A stretch of DNA of 64,000 nucleotides, from positions 5,791,294 through 5,855,293 of the forward strand of contig JALMQS010000153.1 in NCBI GenBank assembly GCA_024734495.1, in the 5' to 3' direction. Under the pieces are notes generated by a model that made no database searches, was not told the DNA's origin, and was given only the letters and a program-made list of their open reading frames with translations. Positions 1-13,100 of the stretch are shown piece after piece. Position 1 is the first letter of the stretch. Each line of letters opens with the position of its first letter. Origin of the DNA: Forficula auricularia (lineage: Eukaryota; Arthropoda; Insecta; Dermaptera; Forficulidae). Made by a program: the position numbers and the translations under genes.

Positions 1-390
1 AAGCCTATTTCATGTAAAAAATTGCTTCAATAAAATTATTATTTATTTAATTGATTAAAAAATTCGATAAACTGTTATTTAATTAAAAAAAAATAATTAT
101 ACGGAATTTATTTATATACCTATATACACATAATCTGTGGACCACTAGAAATCTATAAATGCAAAAAAAGGGTGCAGGGTGGGGATGGATGTGGGGGGGG
201 GGCAAAGGAGGTGGAGATGCAGTTATGGGGGATCCGGGGGTGGGGCAAGGTGCGGGGTTTGGTGGGATCGGATGGAGTGGAGGGGGCGAGGTGCGTGGTT
301 TCGGGGGGGGGGGTCCAGGGGGCGTCTACTATATATTTGTATTTTTTTTTAATTTGGTTACAGTGCATCGCTCGGTGGCTCCAGGTACTA
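1..390 (+). mobile_element. 3' end of a G-rich Helitron-like repeat (left part cut off)
   Basis: An AT-rich stretch, then a landmark with TCTGTGGACCACTAGAAA, then about 150 bp of irregular G-runs. It ends at a small stem (about ATCGCTCGGT) and GGCTCCAGGTACTA. The same ending closes the repeats at 16446, 17371, 45014 (variant) and 55525, which fixes the right boundary. Short reading frames in the G-rich part are not genes. Family placement is inference. Confidence 0.55.
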
Positions 391-582
391 ATTAGTTTAA
401 GAAAAAAATGATTACCAGATAGATCGAATTGTTGGCCCAAAAACCCATAATCCTAGATTTTCATCGAAATCGTTCTAGAGCCATTTCCGAGAAACTGATT
501 CTTTAGAAATATTTATATAAAGAATTGCTAATTTAATAGTATAAAATAAGATAAGATTTATAATATTATTTCCTGTCTTTAG

Positions 583-1104
583 ACTATAGATCCAGGACAT
601 TTTTGGGCTCAAAATGCGGATTCCAACACTATGACGGCGCTGCTACGAGTTTATTCTTTAATGAACGGAGGAGCTGATGCAGAAGAGACAATGGAAGCGG
701 TATATCGTCGAGAAGAAGTGAATGACGATCCCGATCGGGACAAGGATGAGTCAGGTTTTCATTCGGAGCCTGGGCACATGCGACCTCTCATAGGTCCTCC
801 AGTTATCGGTCAAATCTACGCAGCTCCTTGGTCTGAAGGAGACAACGAGATCAAATTATACAGAGGCCGAGTTGACGCCTTTTACCCGAATAATTACCAG
901 GTTGAGATCTTTTTCATTGATTTCGGGAATACGACTACAATGTCCGGGAGGGCGCTATTGGAATTGCGTGGACGTCTTCTGGAAGAGATGAGCCAAGTTT
1001 CAGCACAGGCTTTCGAGTGTGTCTTACGCGGAATTCAGCCAAGCTTATTGGAAAATAGCAATTCCCAATGGACGAAAGCAGCCCGGGAATTCTTTGAAAA
1101 AAAA
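583..1104 (+). CDS. spn-E: spn-E exon a (Tudor domain)
   Basis: Acceptor TTTAG ends at 582. The reading enters in phase 0 with TIDPGHFWAQ, the usual lead-in to the Tudor domain, and continues through an acidic linker into GPPVIGQIYAAPW, RGRVDAFYPNNYQVEIFFID and FGNTT, the Tudor barrel with its aromatic cage strand. The donor is AAA|GTTGGT at 1105. Reading past it adds VGIILIFIL and a stop, which is intron. The first ATG at 631 is internal and is not the gene start. The donor is weak (GTTGGT), and GT at 1109 is a less likely alternative because only 1105 joins in phase to the next exon. Confidence 0.92.
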
Positions 1105-4100
1105 GTTGGTATTATTTTGATTTTCATACTGTAATAAAAAAATACTTAGGACAACAACAACTTATTTAATTTAATTTAAAAAGATTTTGTTTTGCCTAGA
1201 TTTCTCGATTCATTAATTGGACTCACTGAGGTTGTCCTCTTCTTGATTCCATTAAACATATACATAATAATAGGTGAAGTAAAAAGTTCTGAGCCTTTTT
1301 TCTCTTTATTTCGACGATAAAATTAATATAGTTAGGATTTTCCGATTTAGATCAAATATTCGCTTTTTGTTCCATAACTTTTGTCCTTTTTGAAGGCAAT
1401 CTCATAATTCCGGTGAAAAACTTGACCAGCTCATTTTCACAAGCCTCTCTTGAGGCCAGTTTTGTAGCATCAAGAAATTTTTCCAAATGCTTGGAAAGGT
1501 GATAATCGCTTGGTGCCAGGTCTGGGCTATACGGTGGGTGCGATATAACCTCCCATCCAAGCTCTCGGAGCTTCTGGCGCGTCATAGTGTCCACTTGATA
1601 GAACACAACACCCTTCCTATTGGCCAGTTCTGGCCGCTTCTCGTCGATCTCCTGCTTCATTCTGGTCAGTTGTTGACAGTATAGGTCCGAATTGAATGAT
1701 TTGGCCAGATGGGAGCACCTCATAGTGGATGATTCCCTTCCAATCCCACCAAACACACAGTAAAACCATCTTGGGCGTTAATCCGGGCTTGGCGATCGTT
1801 TGGGCCTGCTTATCGCGCTTGGACCACGATCTTTTTTGCCTGTTGTTCTCGCATGTGACCCATTTTTCATCACCAGTTACCATCCCCATCGCCATCGCCA
1901 TTGATTCAGCAAAAAATCGCAGGCATCAATTCGGTCCAAAAGTTTGTTTTGCGTCAATTCGTGTGCCATCCATATATCGAGACCAGCCTGCATAAGGCAA
2001 ATGTTTCCAAACGGTTTTCTGGCTAATCTTCAGTTCCTGGGGAATGGAATAAGTGCTCGCATGCCGGTCCGACTCGACAATTTCTATTTCTATTTTATTC
2101 TTATGGAAACTACAATTGTTTTTATTGTAGTTTACGAAACGTAAGGGGCAGTGGAAGTCGTAGTTGTCAGGCATCAGACCATGATTTTATCGACTTTTTC
2201 GACGATTGGCCTACCAGAGAGTGTCTCAATCTTCGACGTCCATATTACCAAAACGGAATCGTTGGAACCACGGCTTTGCTCTTGCATTCGATACTCTATT
2301 GGGTCCATAAACAGCACAAATTCTTTTGGCCGCCTGCTCCACTTTTTCCCCTTGGTTGTAGTGGTACTGAAGAATGTATCTAATTTCCTCTTTTTTTACC
2401 TCCATTTTGGAACGCTCTAACATACAACTGGCTTCACCAAACATAAAACTGTCAAAGAACTTTTTTTAAAGCGTATGTCACCTTTAAATCGCAAAAAAGA
2501 ATGACCAGATGCGACGTATACATCGTGAGATATGGCTCATTAAAACCATCTAACGGAAAAGGGTTAGAACTTTTACTTCACCCATTATTATTTAATAGTA
2601 TGATAGTTAATTCTACACATCGAGAACTAGAAAGATCACAAAGTTCGAATCCTGTCGAGTGCTCATTAATTTTTTCAAAAAATAAAAAAAAATACTTCTC
2701 GATATGTAGAATTAATTATCAGACTATTAAATAAAATTATTTAAAAATTTCCCAGTTCACTTGAATTAAAAATTAAAATTGAATTGTCCCCTCCATAATA
2801 TGTTCCCTATTTATTTTCTATTCATTTTTATTTTCTTTTCAGTTTCTATTTATCATTTTAATTTCCTTATAGAGTTAGTATCAAAAAACTTGTATATTCA
2901 AAATGTAAATTTACTTAATGTTCTATAAAAATTTATATTCTCCAAGCATTAATTATAATTCTAAATATGTTCAATTGAAATAGATTTAGTAATAATAATT
3001 TATTGTTTTATTATTATCATGTTTTAGGTGAACATTCCTGATAAAAGTCACATGATACTATTTGGCCGTGTTTATTCTGTTGTCCACGGAGTGGTCTCTC
3101 TGGATCTCATTCTTCAGAATAAATATTTGAATAGTGAAGAAAATATCAATGAACAATTAATTGAAAGGGGATTCGCGGAACCTGCTGAAGAATCTTATCT
3201 TTCTAAAGTAAATAATTTCACATATCCGTTGCCTTAGAGTGTAAACCTGCTAAATCCATTTTTTATCATATATGAGATATTAATACCCTTTGAAAGAAAA
3301 ATAGATGCAGCATCATCTAAGTAAAACTGCTACTTAAAATTACGATCGTAAGTTGTAGAAAAAATGTGAAAAATAGTTTCTTTCCATAACAACATATTAA
3401 ATTTTGTTTGCTTTTTCTCTGCCCTGTAAAATTTCTTTGTTGTGAGTTAGGAGGTTTACCCTCTTAAGGCGACGATTCCCGGTAAAGATTTTATTGCTGG
3501 AATCCCTTTATTGGTACTCCAATATTACTACCCTAAGTTTTCCCCCAAATCTGTGTTTTGGAAATTTTTCTACAAAATGATAAAATTTCGGAGTTTTTTC
3601 AGTTTTTCTTGAATAACTCTAAAACGGCTTATTAAATCATAATGATATTTATTAGATAAATTAAAGCTCTTTAAATTACGCATAAAATGATAACAATTTC
3701 ATCTATTTAGGTTAAGTAGAACCGGTACTAGCGCCTGTCAAAAAACAGTCCCCGGCGATCACTTTTGAATATTCCTAAAACTCGTACATTTCTCGATTTA
3801 TCCCCATTTTGACCATAAAGGAGCACTTTTTCGACAAAGACCAATCTATACATTTTTAAAATGGATTAAATTTGCTACAATTTAAACAAACTTTCATCTT
3901 AATTAGATAATGGTACCGCAATGAGGTTGAAGTTTGCAGTTTTTTCCTTCATAAAATGAAAACCACTCATCCTAGAAACTTGATTTCTATCTCATTTTCT
4001 AGTAAATTTTGTTGACTTGATCGTTTACTTGGATCACTTTTTTGATAAAACTCTTAGATTTATAGATATCCAGCATTTTCTATTTTTCATTTTATGCGTA

Positions 4101-7100
4101 ATTTAAAGAGATTTAATTTATCTAAAAAATATCTTTTTGATTTGATAAGCCGTTTTAGAGTTATTCAAGAATAACTGAAAAAACTCCGAAATTTTCTCAT
4201 TTTGCGTAGAAAAATTTCCACAACACAGATTTGGGGGAAAACTTAGGGTAGTAATATTGGAGTACCAATAAAGGTATTCCAGCAATAAAATCTTTACTGG
4301 GAATTATTTCCTGTTTATGCCATTTTTTCACTTAATTTGCCTGGACTAAATACATACTAGTATTTCAATAGTTTTTTTAAGTAAAATTAAAAAAAAAAAA
4401 TATTTCTTTTATAAATCGATTATCCTTTTTACTTTACCATACAGGGTATGGTCAAGTATTGTAATCGTGCATGAAAAAAGTGTTTTTTTTTCCTTCTTTT
4501 TTCGAAATATTTCAAAAAACGGCTGAAACAATTTCGATTAAAAAAATTGAGCTAAACCATGGCATTCCGCTCTACAAAAAAGCCCTAATAAGTGAACATC
4601 GAAAAAATTATATTTTTCGAGATAATAATTGTTTTGTCAAAATGTCTGTTAGTCTGGTTGGTTGTCTGTTAGTTAGTCTGTGCGTTACCAAATTTTTGTG
4701 GACAAGCTAGCTCAAAAACTAGTGTGAATATCGAAACCAAATTTCACACGTAGTTTTGGTCCATTGAGATTAAGAGCTGATTATATTTTGGTGGATATCG
4801 ACCCAAAATTAAGGGGGGTGGAGGGGGGTTAAAAATTAAAAATCTAGGCCATTTGACCAAACTCAACCAAATTTTGTATACATAATCAGTGGGACCTGAG
4901 AAGTCTAAAAATGCAAAAACCGTCCAAAATGGGGAGGGGGGGGTGCTGGGTCAAAAAATTAAAATCTTGCCATTTGACCAAACTCAACCAAATTTTGTAT
5001 ACATAATTAGTGGGATCCCAGAAGTCTAAAACTAAACCCCTACATGATTATAAATAATTTTATTAAATATTAAATTTAAGTGAGGGGCCAGGTTGTATGG
5101 TAAAGTCAAGTGGATCGCCACATCAGAACACGTCAGCTTATTTACATATTTATTGATTGAATCTATAATTTTATTTTATTTATTATTTTTTTTTAGAGCA
5201 ATCATGATATTCGTTTAGAACAATCCAAATTAGAAAGTGACCAACGAATAAACACTTTGGATGCCCCTTTTGAAAATTATCAAACAGCTCAGGATCAAAT
5301 TGATGTAATCCCACCACCTGAAGAGATATGTAATCTCTGGGCCACTCTTCGTGGTCCTTTCAGTCCGCTTGAAATGAAATTGTACAATTTGACTAGAATT
5401 GGTATTGGAAGACAAATTTCCATCGAATGGAATAGTGTCAACAGTGTTCTTCTCGATACATACCCGGGTGATGTTCATGAAAGGTAAGCCATCCAATTAA
5501 TTTACCTTCTCCAAAAGTAAAGAAATATTATATGAAATATTCATTTACTATGAGTTAAGATTTCATATAATATTTATTTACTTTTATCTTATTAAAGACG
5601 AGCAGGTACCCGGTAGTCGCCTACGTGCTCGGACTGGTGGCCCTGGAGGGCAGCGTCTCGAGATGTGATTATTAGCTGTCCGTAATTATATGTTTTAAAA
5701 AAAATATTTTTTTGAATAATGAATATTTATCAAAGAAAGATTAAAAAATATCAGTAAATGCTTTATAAATAGTTTATTAGAGCATGCAACCATTTCTTTC
5801 GAAGTTCCTGATCGGTTGGAAACCTATTTCATTATTATATTAAGATAAGATAGCAGTACCAGGCGTAATTTATCTACTAAAATTTAAAGAATTTATATAT
5901 TTGTCTACTAATATTTTTCGACTTTTTTAATAATACATTTCAATATTTAAATTTATCTAAAAAGTGTCTCTAAATTAAATATATATAATAATTTTAAAAT
6001 TAATTTATCTACTAAAATTTCAAATGAACCGCGCAGTAATAAATTAAGAATTAATCTCATTATCCCATTAAATCATATCTCATTAAAACTTATATTATAA
6101 ATTAAATATATATATATATATATATATATATTTAAATTAATTTGTCTACTAAAATTTCAAGAATTTATATTTTTTCTTAAATTCAAAAAAAAAAATTAAT
6201 TTTCGCGGTATGAATTATTTCCAAAAATTAAATTTATATTAATATATTTAAAATTAATAAATTTGTCTACTAAAATTTCAAATGAGACACGCCGTAAATC
6301 TAATATTCTAAGCTATATAGAGGAATATATTAATATATCGAGATATTAAAGATATAATGTATATAGAAAATAGAGATGTTTTATTTGAAAAATTTGACAA
6401 TCTAGCAACTGCCATTGAATATTAGTTGCTTTTTCTCCCACATGTTCTCCTGACAGCGCCACGGGTACTGTCTGACAAGGGCTTTTATATATAAGATGTT
6501 TCACATTACACCAACCCCACAATCCCTATTAATTATTCTCCAAAAGTCACAAAGAGAAACAAAGAGGTTGTCCTCTGCTTGATGCAAATAAACATACACA
6601 CATATATATATCGAGATGATATATCTGTATATATATTATTTATTTGTTTGAGACTATAGTTTCGAAGACTTGGTCTTCATCATCAGTCTTTCTTCAATTA
6701 TAAATGTTTTTCATGGAGTCAATATCATATGGATATTGAAAACTTGGTGTTCCTTCGTCACTGCTGGCTAGGAACTAAATGGATATTGAAACTAATTCCT
6801 AGTTCCTAGCCAGCAGTGACGAAGGAACACCAAGTTTTCAATAAATAATATATATACAGATATATCATCTCGATTTATATATGTGTGTATGTTTATTTGC
6901 ATCAAGCAGAGGACAACCTCTTTGTTTCTCTTTGTGAATCAACAACTCTGCTACTCTCGGAAAAACAAAAACTTTTCTCCAAAAGTCATTCGATTATCTA
7001 CAATTTGGATTCATACGAAAATATACATGGTGAATATATACACTGTGGTGCAAAAAAAGTGGAACACTTAGAAATATTGATTTTTTTCAAATAATTTTCA

Positions 7101-10100
7101 GAAAAAACATATTTTTTATTTAAACTTTTAATACATTCTGTGATTGTACAAATATTTTTAAACATTTTTAAGAGTGAAAACAATTTTCAAAATTATAAAA
7201 AGTATAAAATTATAAAAAACCTATTTTTTATCAAATATAAAAAAAATTAACTTAAATTTAAAATTTCTTATTTAATAAGGGATGTTACCTCCTCTTGACT
7301 TAAGTTGAATTTGAGCTGCTGACAATGTCGATTCCTCAATACCTCCAATAGTATGAATCGGTCATCCCTCTCATTTGAAGCTCTAATTCGACCAGATCCC
7401 GGTCTCCTGGCATAAGAGTTTGTTTCTCTATATCGTTTTATCCACAGAGCTCTGTAGATACCTCCAATCGATGCTTTAAGTCGTTGAGCGACATACCGAT
7501 ACGATCTTCCATCATTTATTCGAGCTACAGCTTGAGCTACTTCCTCGGTCTTTAGAGGCATTATCCTTGGATAATATTTCAAATGAAATTAAATAAAGAT
7601 GAGATATTCAAATCAAACTGATAAACATTAAAATATTCATTTTAATTCGATATTAGACGATAATCATTTAATACAATTCAATAAAAGGATCAGATTTCAA
7701 AACTGAAAATTTATGCTAGTTTAAATTAATTTAATTTCAAATTAAAGTAATACATTATTTTCACTCTAAAAATATTAAGGAGGTTCTTTCGCGACAATCC
7801 ACACAAAAAGTTTTAGCCTCGTAACTACTCTATAAATATGAACGGAACTAAAATTTTTGGTTATGTTTTTTTAACGTGACTGTACCACTCACACTAAGAA
7901 ATCTCTATATGGATACACACATACTTGCCGGATCGTTTCCAAGCCATTGTGCTTATATCCCCTCCACTAAAAATAATCGCCCAAATATGTTTTTTTTTTG
8001 TTTTTTATCAAAACTACGAGGTAAATAATTTCAATTTTTTTTTTAAGTTACTCCGAATATATTATTCTAACAAATATTAGTTTTTCATCAAGATGGTGAA
8101 AGTCCTTCAATGAAAAAAAAATAAAATAATGATCATTTTCCCACCCTTTCCCAATCTATCATATGTAAAAAATTCATTTTTAATTCGAATTATTTCATGT
8201 TTGTTGTGGTAAATCGTCTTCAAATTTTAACACTGTGTTTATTATGCTTTTAATGACTTATATTCCAAGTATGGGGTGAACCGCGATTGGAATTAGGCGT
8301 ACACCGTCTTTGGAATTATGTGGAATTATTTTGGAATTCATTAGATAATGCCCCCTTAATCTATTGTCTTCTACTTGGAAATGAAAGTGGAAGTAGGTGT
8401 ACACGACATTAGGTCGCGGTTCACCCCTCGGTTTTTCGTAAAAAATACGAAAAAATATCTGAGTATTTTGTTCTATTTGCCCTTAAAAGGGAGATATAAT
8501 CATTTAGGGGTAAATTTTTGACATTTTTAAAGTGCTCTATCTTCTGGGTTTTTTTAAGTTTTAGCATTCAATTATGATACTTAGGTCTATTTTTGAAATA
8601 TCTCGGGAGAGTTTTTCATTTTTTCAAAATTTGACCAATGAACTGAAAAATTGAGGATTTTAGATTTTGGAGTCTTAAACACAAAAGGCTTCGTATCTTC
8701 TATGTTTAGGGATAGGGTTGGTCAAAGACTTCTTGAATTTTTGCATTTGTGAAAGGACTACCTTAAAAATATTTGTACAATCACAGAATATATTAAAAGT
8801 TTAAATAAAATATGTTTTTTCTGAAAATTATTTGAAAAATCTAAATTTTTCTAAGTGTTCCACTTTTTTTGCACCACAGTGTATAATTACTCGGACCAAC
8901 TTCGTTAAATAGTTCCTTAGTATTTGATTTATTAAAAAAATAAACTGACACATAACTTTACCATGCACCTGGGCACTCTCTTATATTTAATATTGAATTA
9001 AAATTATAATATAATTATTTATTTACGAAAGAACCCGCCACTCTTTAATTTTGGACCCCTTAGTAATTAATAATATCTTATTTTAATGATGAGACAATTA
9101 TATTAGAAATATCCCCTTTATTCGATATTTGTTTAAAAATATTTTTGCACCCCCCCCCCCCCCCTCTTATTTCACAGAGTGAGTCATTTTCATATGGTCG
9201 AATAGGGTTCATGAGGAAAATTTCTTCTTCCACTAAGGCTTTAAGACTTATATTGATAGTTTTAATTTTTTGAACAATCTCCCCCATCCCAATTTTGGCC
9301 CCGAAAAAAATAACTCTCTTTTTTACTATAGGTTCATTTTATGGTATATTTCATTTTTCTCGTTTTTAGTTTGAAAATCTTATAATTTTAATTTTCAAAC
9401 TATTTAATTTTAATTTAAATAAAAAATTGAATTAAATTAATATTTTATAAAAACAATCAAATAAATAAAAGTATATAAATATTGTAAAAATCGGATTCCT
9501 CCCAGTGATCAGAAACACCTGCTAATTGTGCTCTATACATTATATATTTGCAATAATTTATTTTGTCTATTTCAGATTATTAATAGCTGGAGCTGTAACT
9601 CAAAATACAAACGGTGATCGCCTCTCCTTACGACATACTACCCTAATGCCAAATATTCATGGCCTCGCATCACTTATTACAATGATTTTTGCTCCATCAG
9701 TTGAGATTAGGTAAGGATAAATTAAAAAACGGATAATCGTTTTATTCAAATTTTATTTATTATAAGTAGACCGGGCTTAGCTGGGAAATTTGTTAATTTT
9801 TTTATTCCATTTTAGATTAGACCGAAATAATACGCATTATACAGGAGCATTGTGTGGTTTAGGCTACTATCCTGGAACTAATCGCTCTCTATTTCCTGAT
9901 CATGATATGGAAATCATGTTCGATACTGCATTCTCATTTGAAGATCTTAAAAGGGTAAATTGTAATATTTTTATATTAAATTATTAACGAAAGGCAGTCC
10001 ATAAATTATCTGACTTAGATGAATATTGTAATATTGTTATAATATTGTTGTTATCACTGAAAGGAGAGCAAATGGGAACCGAGTTATACTCACCCATCAA

Positions 10101-13100
10101 TAACTGTTCAATACCCTGAAGAAGGAGCGAAAAAAGTCTCCGAAACGTCGGAATTTGAATAAAATTTAAATAATTTATGAACTGCCTTTCATTATAACCT
10201 ACTTTTTTCGCTTACCAGTCCGTCTTTCTAAGAAAATTAAATTATTAACACTAATCCACCCACCCTCGAGTGGCAACCGGGCATTCAGATTCTGGGGGAA
10301 TCGGACTATCACGTAATCAAGGAAGAAACAATGGAAGAATAACGCCAAAATCCATACATACCTGGGCACCTTTAACATCAACACACTCATCCGGCCAGGA
10401 AAATTACATAGCTTGACCATGGAACTCGATAACACGTTCCGGAAAAAGATAGAGGCGTGGAAGGTCCAACCAGAAAGAGACATCAAGCTTTGCGTGATCC
10501 CAAGGGTCCAATCGCAACAAATAATAATAATAATTAACACTACTTTTATTACTGAATAAAAGATTTTTTTACTTTCTTTTTTTTTTTTAATTCAAATAAC
10601 TCTTTTATTCATAATAATAATAATACAATATGGCCTTACATTGGAAATTTCATTCACTCATCATTCGAATTTTTGGTTTAATTTGCCTAAAGTTTTTTAT
10701 TTTTTTACCTACATGTTGGAAAAATTTCGTCACTTTTAAGTAAGCCACCTGCTCTGAATGTACCATATGTTCAGCACTTGGGTTCGAACGATCCCTTTTA
10801 ACATGAAATTAAACATTATAAATTTATAAGTTTTGTTCAGGGAGAATGGTATAGGTTCAAAGTGAAACATATTTAAAAAAATTAAAAATAGATTACTAGC
10901 TAGGTTTCACAAATAAATTAATTATTGCTCATAAAGCAATTAATCTACTTAGAAAACTATTGTATTTTCAATTTTATTTTATAAATTTGTAATTAGATAA
11001 CAGATTTTTTAGGTACTGGAGATGGATAATAAATAATAAATAATAAATAAAATATCAATGTTAGGTGTCACCTTAGGTTCTGACCCTCTCTTGGAATGAC
11101 CATATTATCTCAGTAGCAAAAGCTGCAGCATGTAAGCTTGGCTTTCTTTTCCGAACCAAACGATTTTTCACCCCCACTCAACTCCTTATATTATACAAGG
11201 CTCAAATTCGCCCCTGTCTTGAATATTGCTCGCATTTGTGGAGAGGAGCCTCCAAGTATTCTCTTAATACCTTAGATGCAATTCAGAGGCGAGCTATCAG
11301 ACTGATAGGCGATCCTACATTAACTGACACTCTCGACTCCCTAGCCCATCGTAGATCTGTCTCCGCCCTTTCCTTTTTTATAGATATTACCATGGCTTTT
11401 GTTCTGACGAAATAAAATCGATAATCCCACCAAAGGCTTCATTTGCGCGAAATACACGATTTTCTAAAATTCAACACCCCTACGCGCTTAAACTAGATAC
11501 TAATCGAACAAACGCATTCGCCAATTCATTTATCCCTATGACATCTAGAGACTGGAACTCTCTTCCCCGACCGTCTTTCCAGCTACTTATAACCTTCAAT
11601 CTTTCAAGACCAGCATCCACAGATACCTTCGACTGCTACCCAATCCCTAAATCTCCCCTTATCTTCACGTTACAAGGGTCCACCACGGACTTCAGAGGTT
11701 GTACCTTCTTGGTGCAACTTCTTCTTGTATCAATATCATTATAAAAAAAAAAAAAAAAAATAATATTCAAAACACTATCTATATAGTATGTCCATGGTAC
11801 TGACGATGCTGTTTTAAAAATTATGACAGCGAAACAGAACCATGGACTGTCTGTCTTTTCATGATTTAATAAACTAATTATAATACTATTACATAGATAG
11901 TGTTTTAAATAGTATTTATTATCCATCTCCGGTTCATAAAGAATCTGTTAATCTAATTACAAATATAAAAAATATAAAGGAACTTGTCATATATAAGTTA
12001 TAATAATTTATTTTATAAATTTAGTCCAGTCAAATTGTGTTTTTATCAGGATATTCAAAACACTATAAGTTTTGGGGTAGTTCTGATTTTTTGCATATAT
12101 GTTTTTTGGGGCGCTGAATCCAAATCTGAGGTTTCCCACCAAAATTTCGTGACGCAACATTGTCAAAAATGCAAAAAAAGTGAAAATTTCCATTTTTTGG
12201 CGGTTTTTCGCTTATAACTCGAAAACTGTCAACTTTTCGTAAATAACCTTCCTATTCAAAATGAAAGTTCATATAATTTCCTACAAATTTCATTATTTAG
12301 GTTTTTTCTCCGACCAACTCTTAGATTCATAGATATCCAGCATTTTCCATGACAGAAAATGATCTATTTTTCAAAAAAATCGCAATTTTTCCTTCATAAA
12401 ATGAAAACCACTCATCCTAGAAACTTGATTCCTGTCTCATTCTCTAGGAAAATTTTCATGACACTTCTGAAGATTCGGATCATATCCTGTCATGGAAAAT
12501 GCTGAATATCTATAAATAATCCTGATCTCCTCGGCGATCATGCCCAGCGGGAGATGTCATTTCTTTCTGGGCATGACCTCATTTTTGTAGTTTATAAATT
12601 TTTTATTCCCTCTTTCACCCCCATCGTCGCAGTTATGGACGCATTGATAGGCATGCCTTTGATGTCGACCTGGCTGCAATCGATTTGCAAAAAATTGTAG
12701 ATTTTCAAAACTTCAACCTCATTGCGGTATGGATTACCATTTATCCAATTAAGATGAAACTTTGTTTAAGTTGTAGCAAATTAAATCTAGTTTAAAAATG
12801 TATAGAGTCGTCTTTGTCGAAAACGTGCTCCTTCATGGTCAAAATGTGAAAATATCTTAAAAAGTGCGAGTTTTTGGGTGATCGGGGGGGGGGGGGGGGG
12901 GGGGCTGCCGGGTCGAAAACTTTGATTTTGCGCTTGAGCCAGAACGGTTGGTCGAAGAAAAAACCTAAAAAATGAAATTTGTAGGAAATCGTATGAACTT
13001 TCATTTTGAATAGGAAGGTTATTTACGAAAAGTTGACAGTTTTCAAGTTATAAGCGAAAAACCGTCAAAAAATGGAAATTTTCACCTTTTTTTGCATTTT

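Larger units (their letters stand above)
7041..8882 (-). mobile_element. Tc1/mariner-superfamily element, internally deleted
   Basis: Both ends read CACTGTGGTGCAAAAAAAGT, and the terminal inverted repeats extend about 120 bp at high identity (7041-7165 and 8757-8882). Each end borders TATA, consistent with a TA target duplication. The interior keeps only the transposase N-terminus and a nested MITE (8272-8428). Confidence 0.85.

Noticed and set aside
153..440. Overlapping G- or P-rich ORFs on both strands
   Set aside because: They are produced by the G-run part of a non-coding repeat. The same happens at 16176-16584 and 55355-55537. There is no domain, and the frames overlap each other.
5577..5660. 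GC-rich piece as a tRNA or exon
   Set aside because: GTGCTCGGACTGGTGGCCCT looks structured but no cloverleaf can be drawn. The spn-E phase closes without it.
10199..10540. 113-codon minus-strand ORF
   Set aside because: It is the shadow of a LINE endonuclease fragment read on the + strand, with no recognisable protein.
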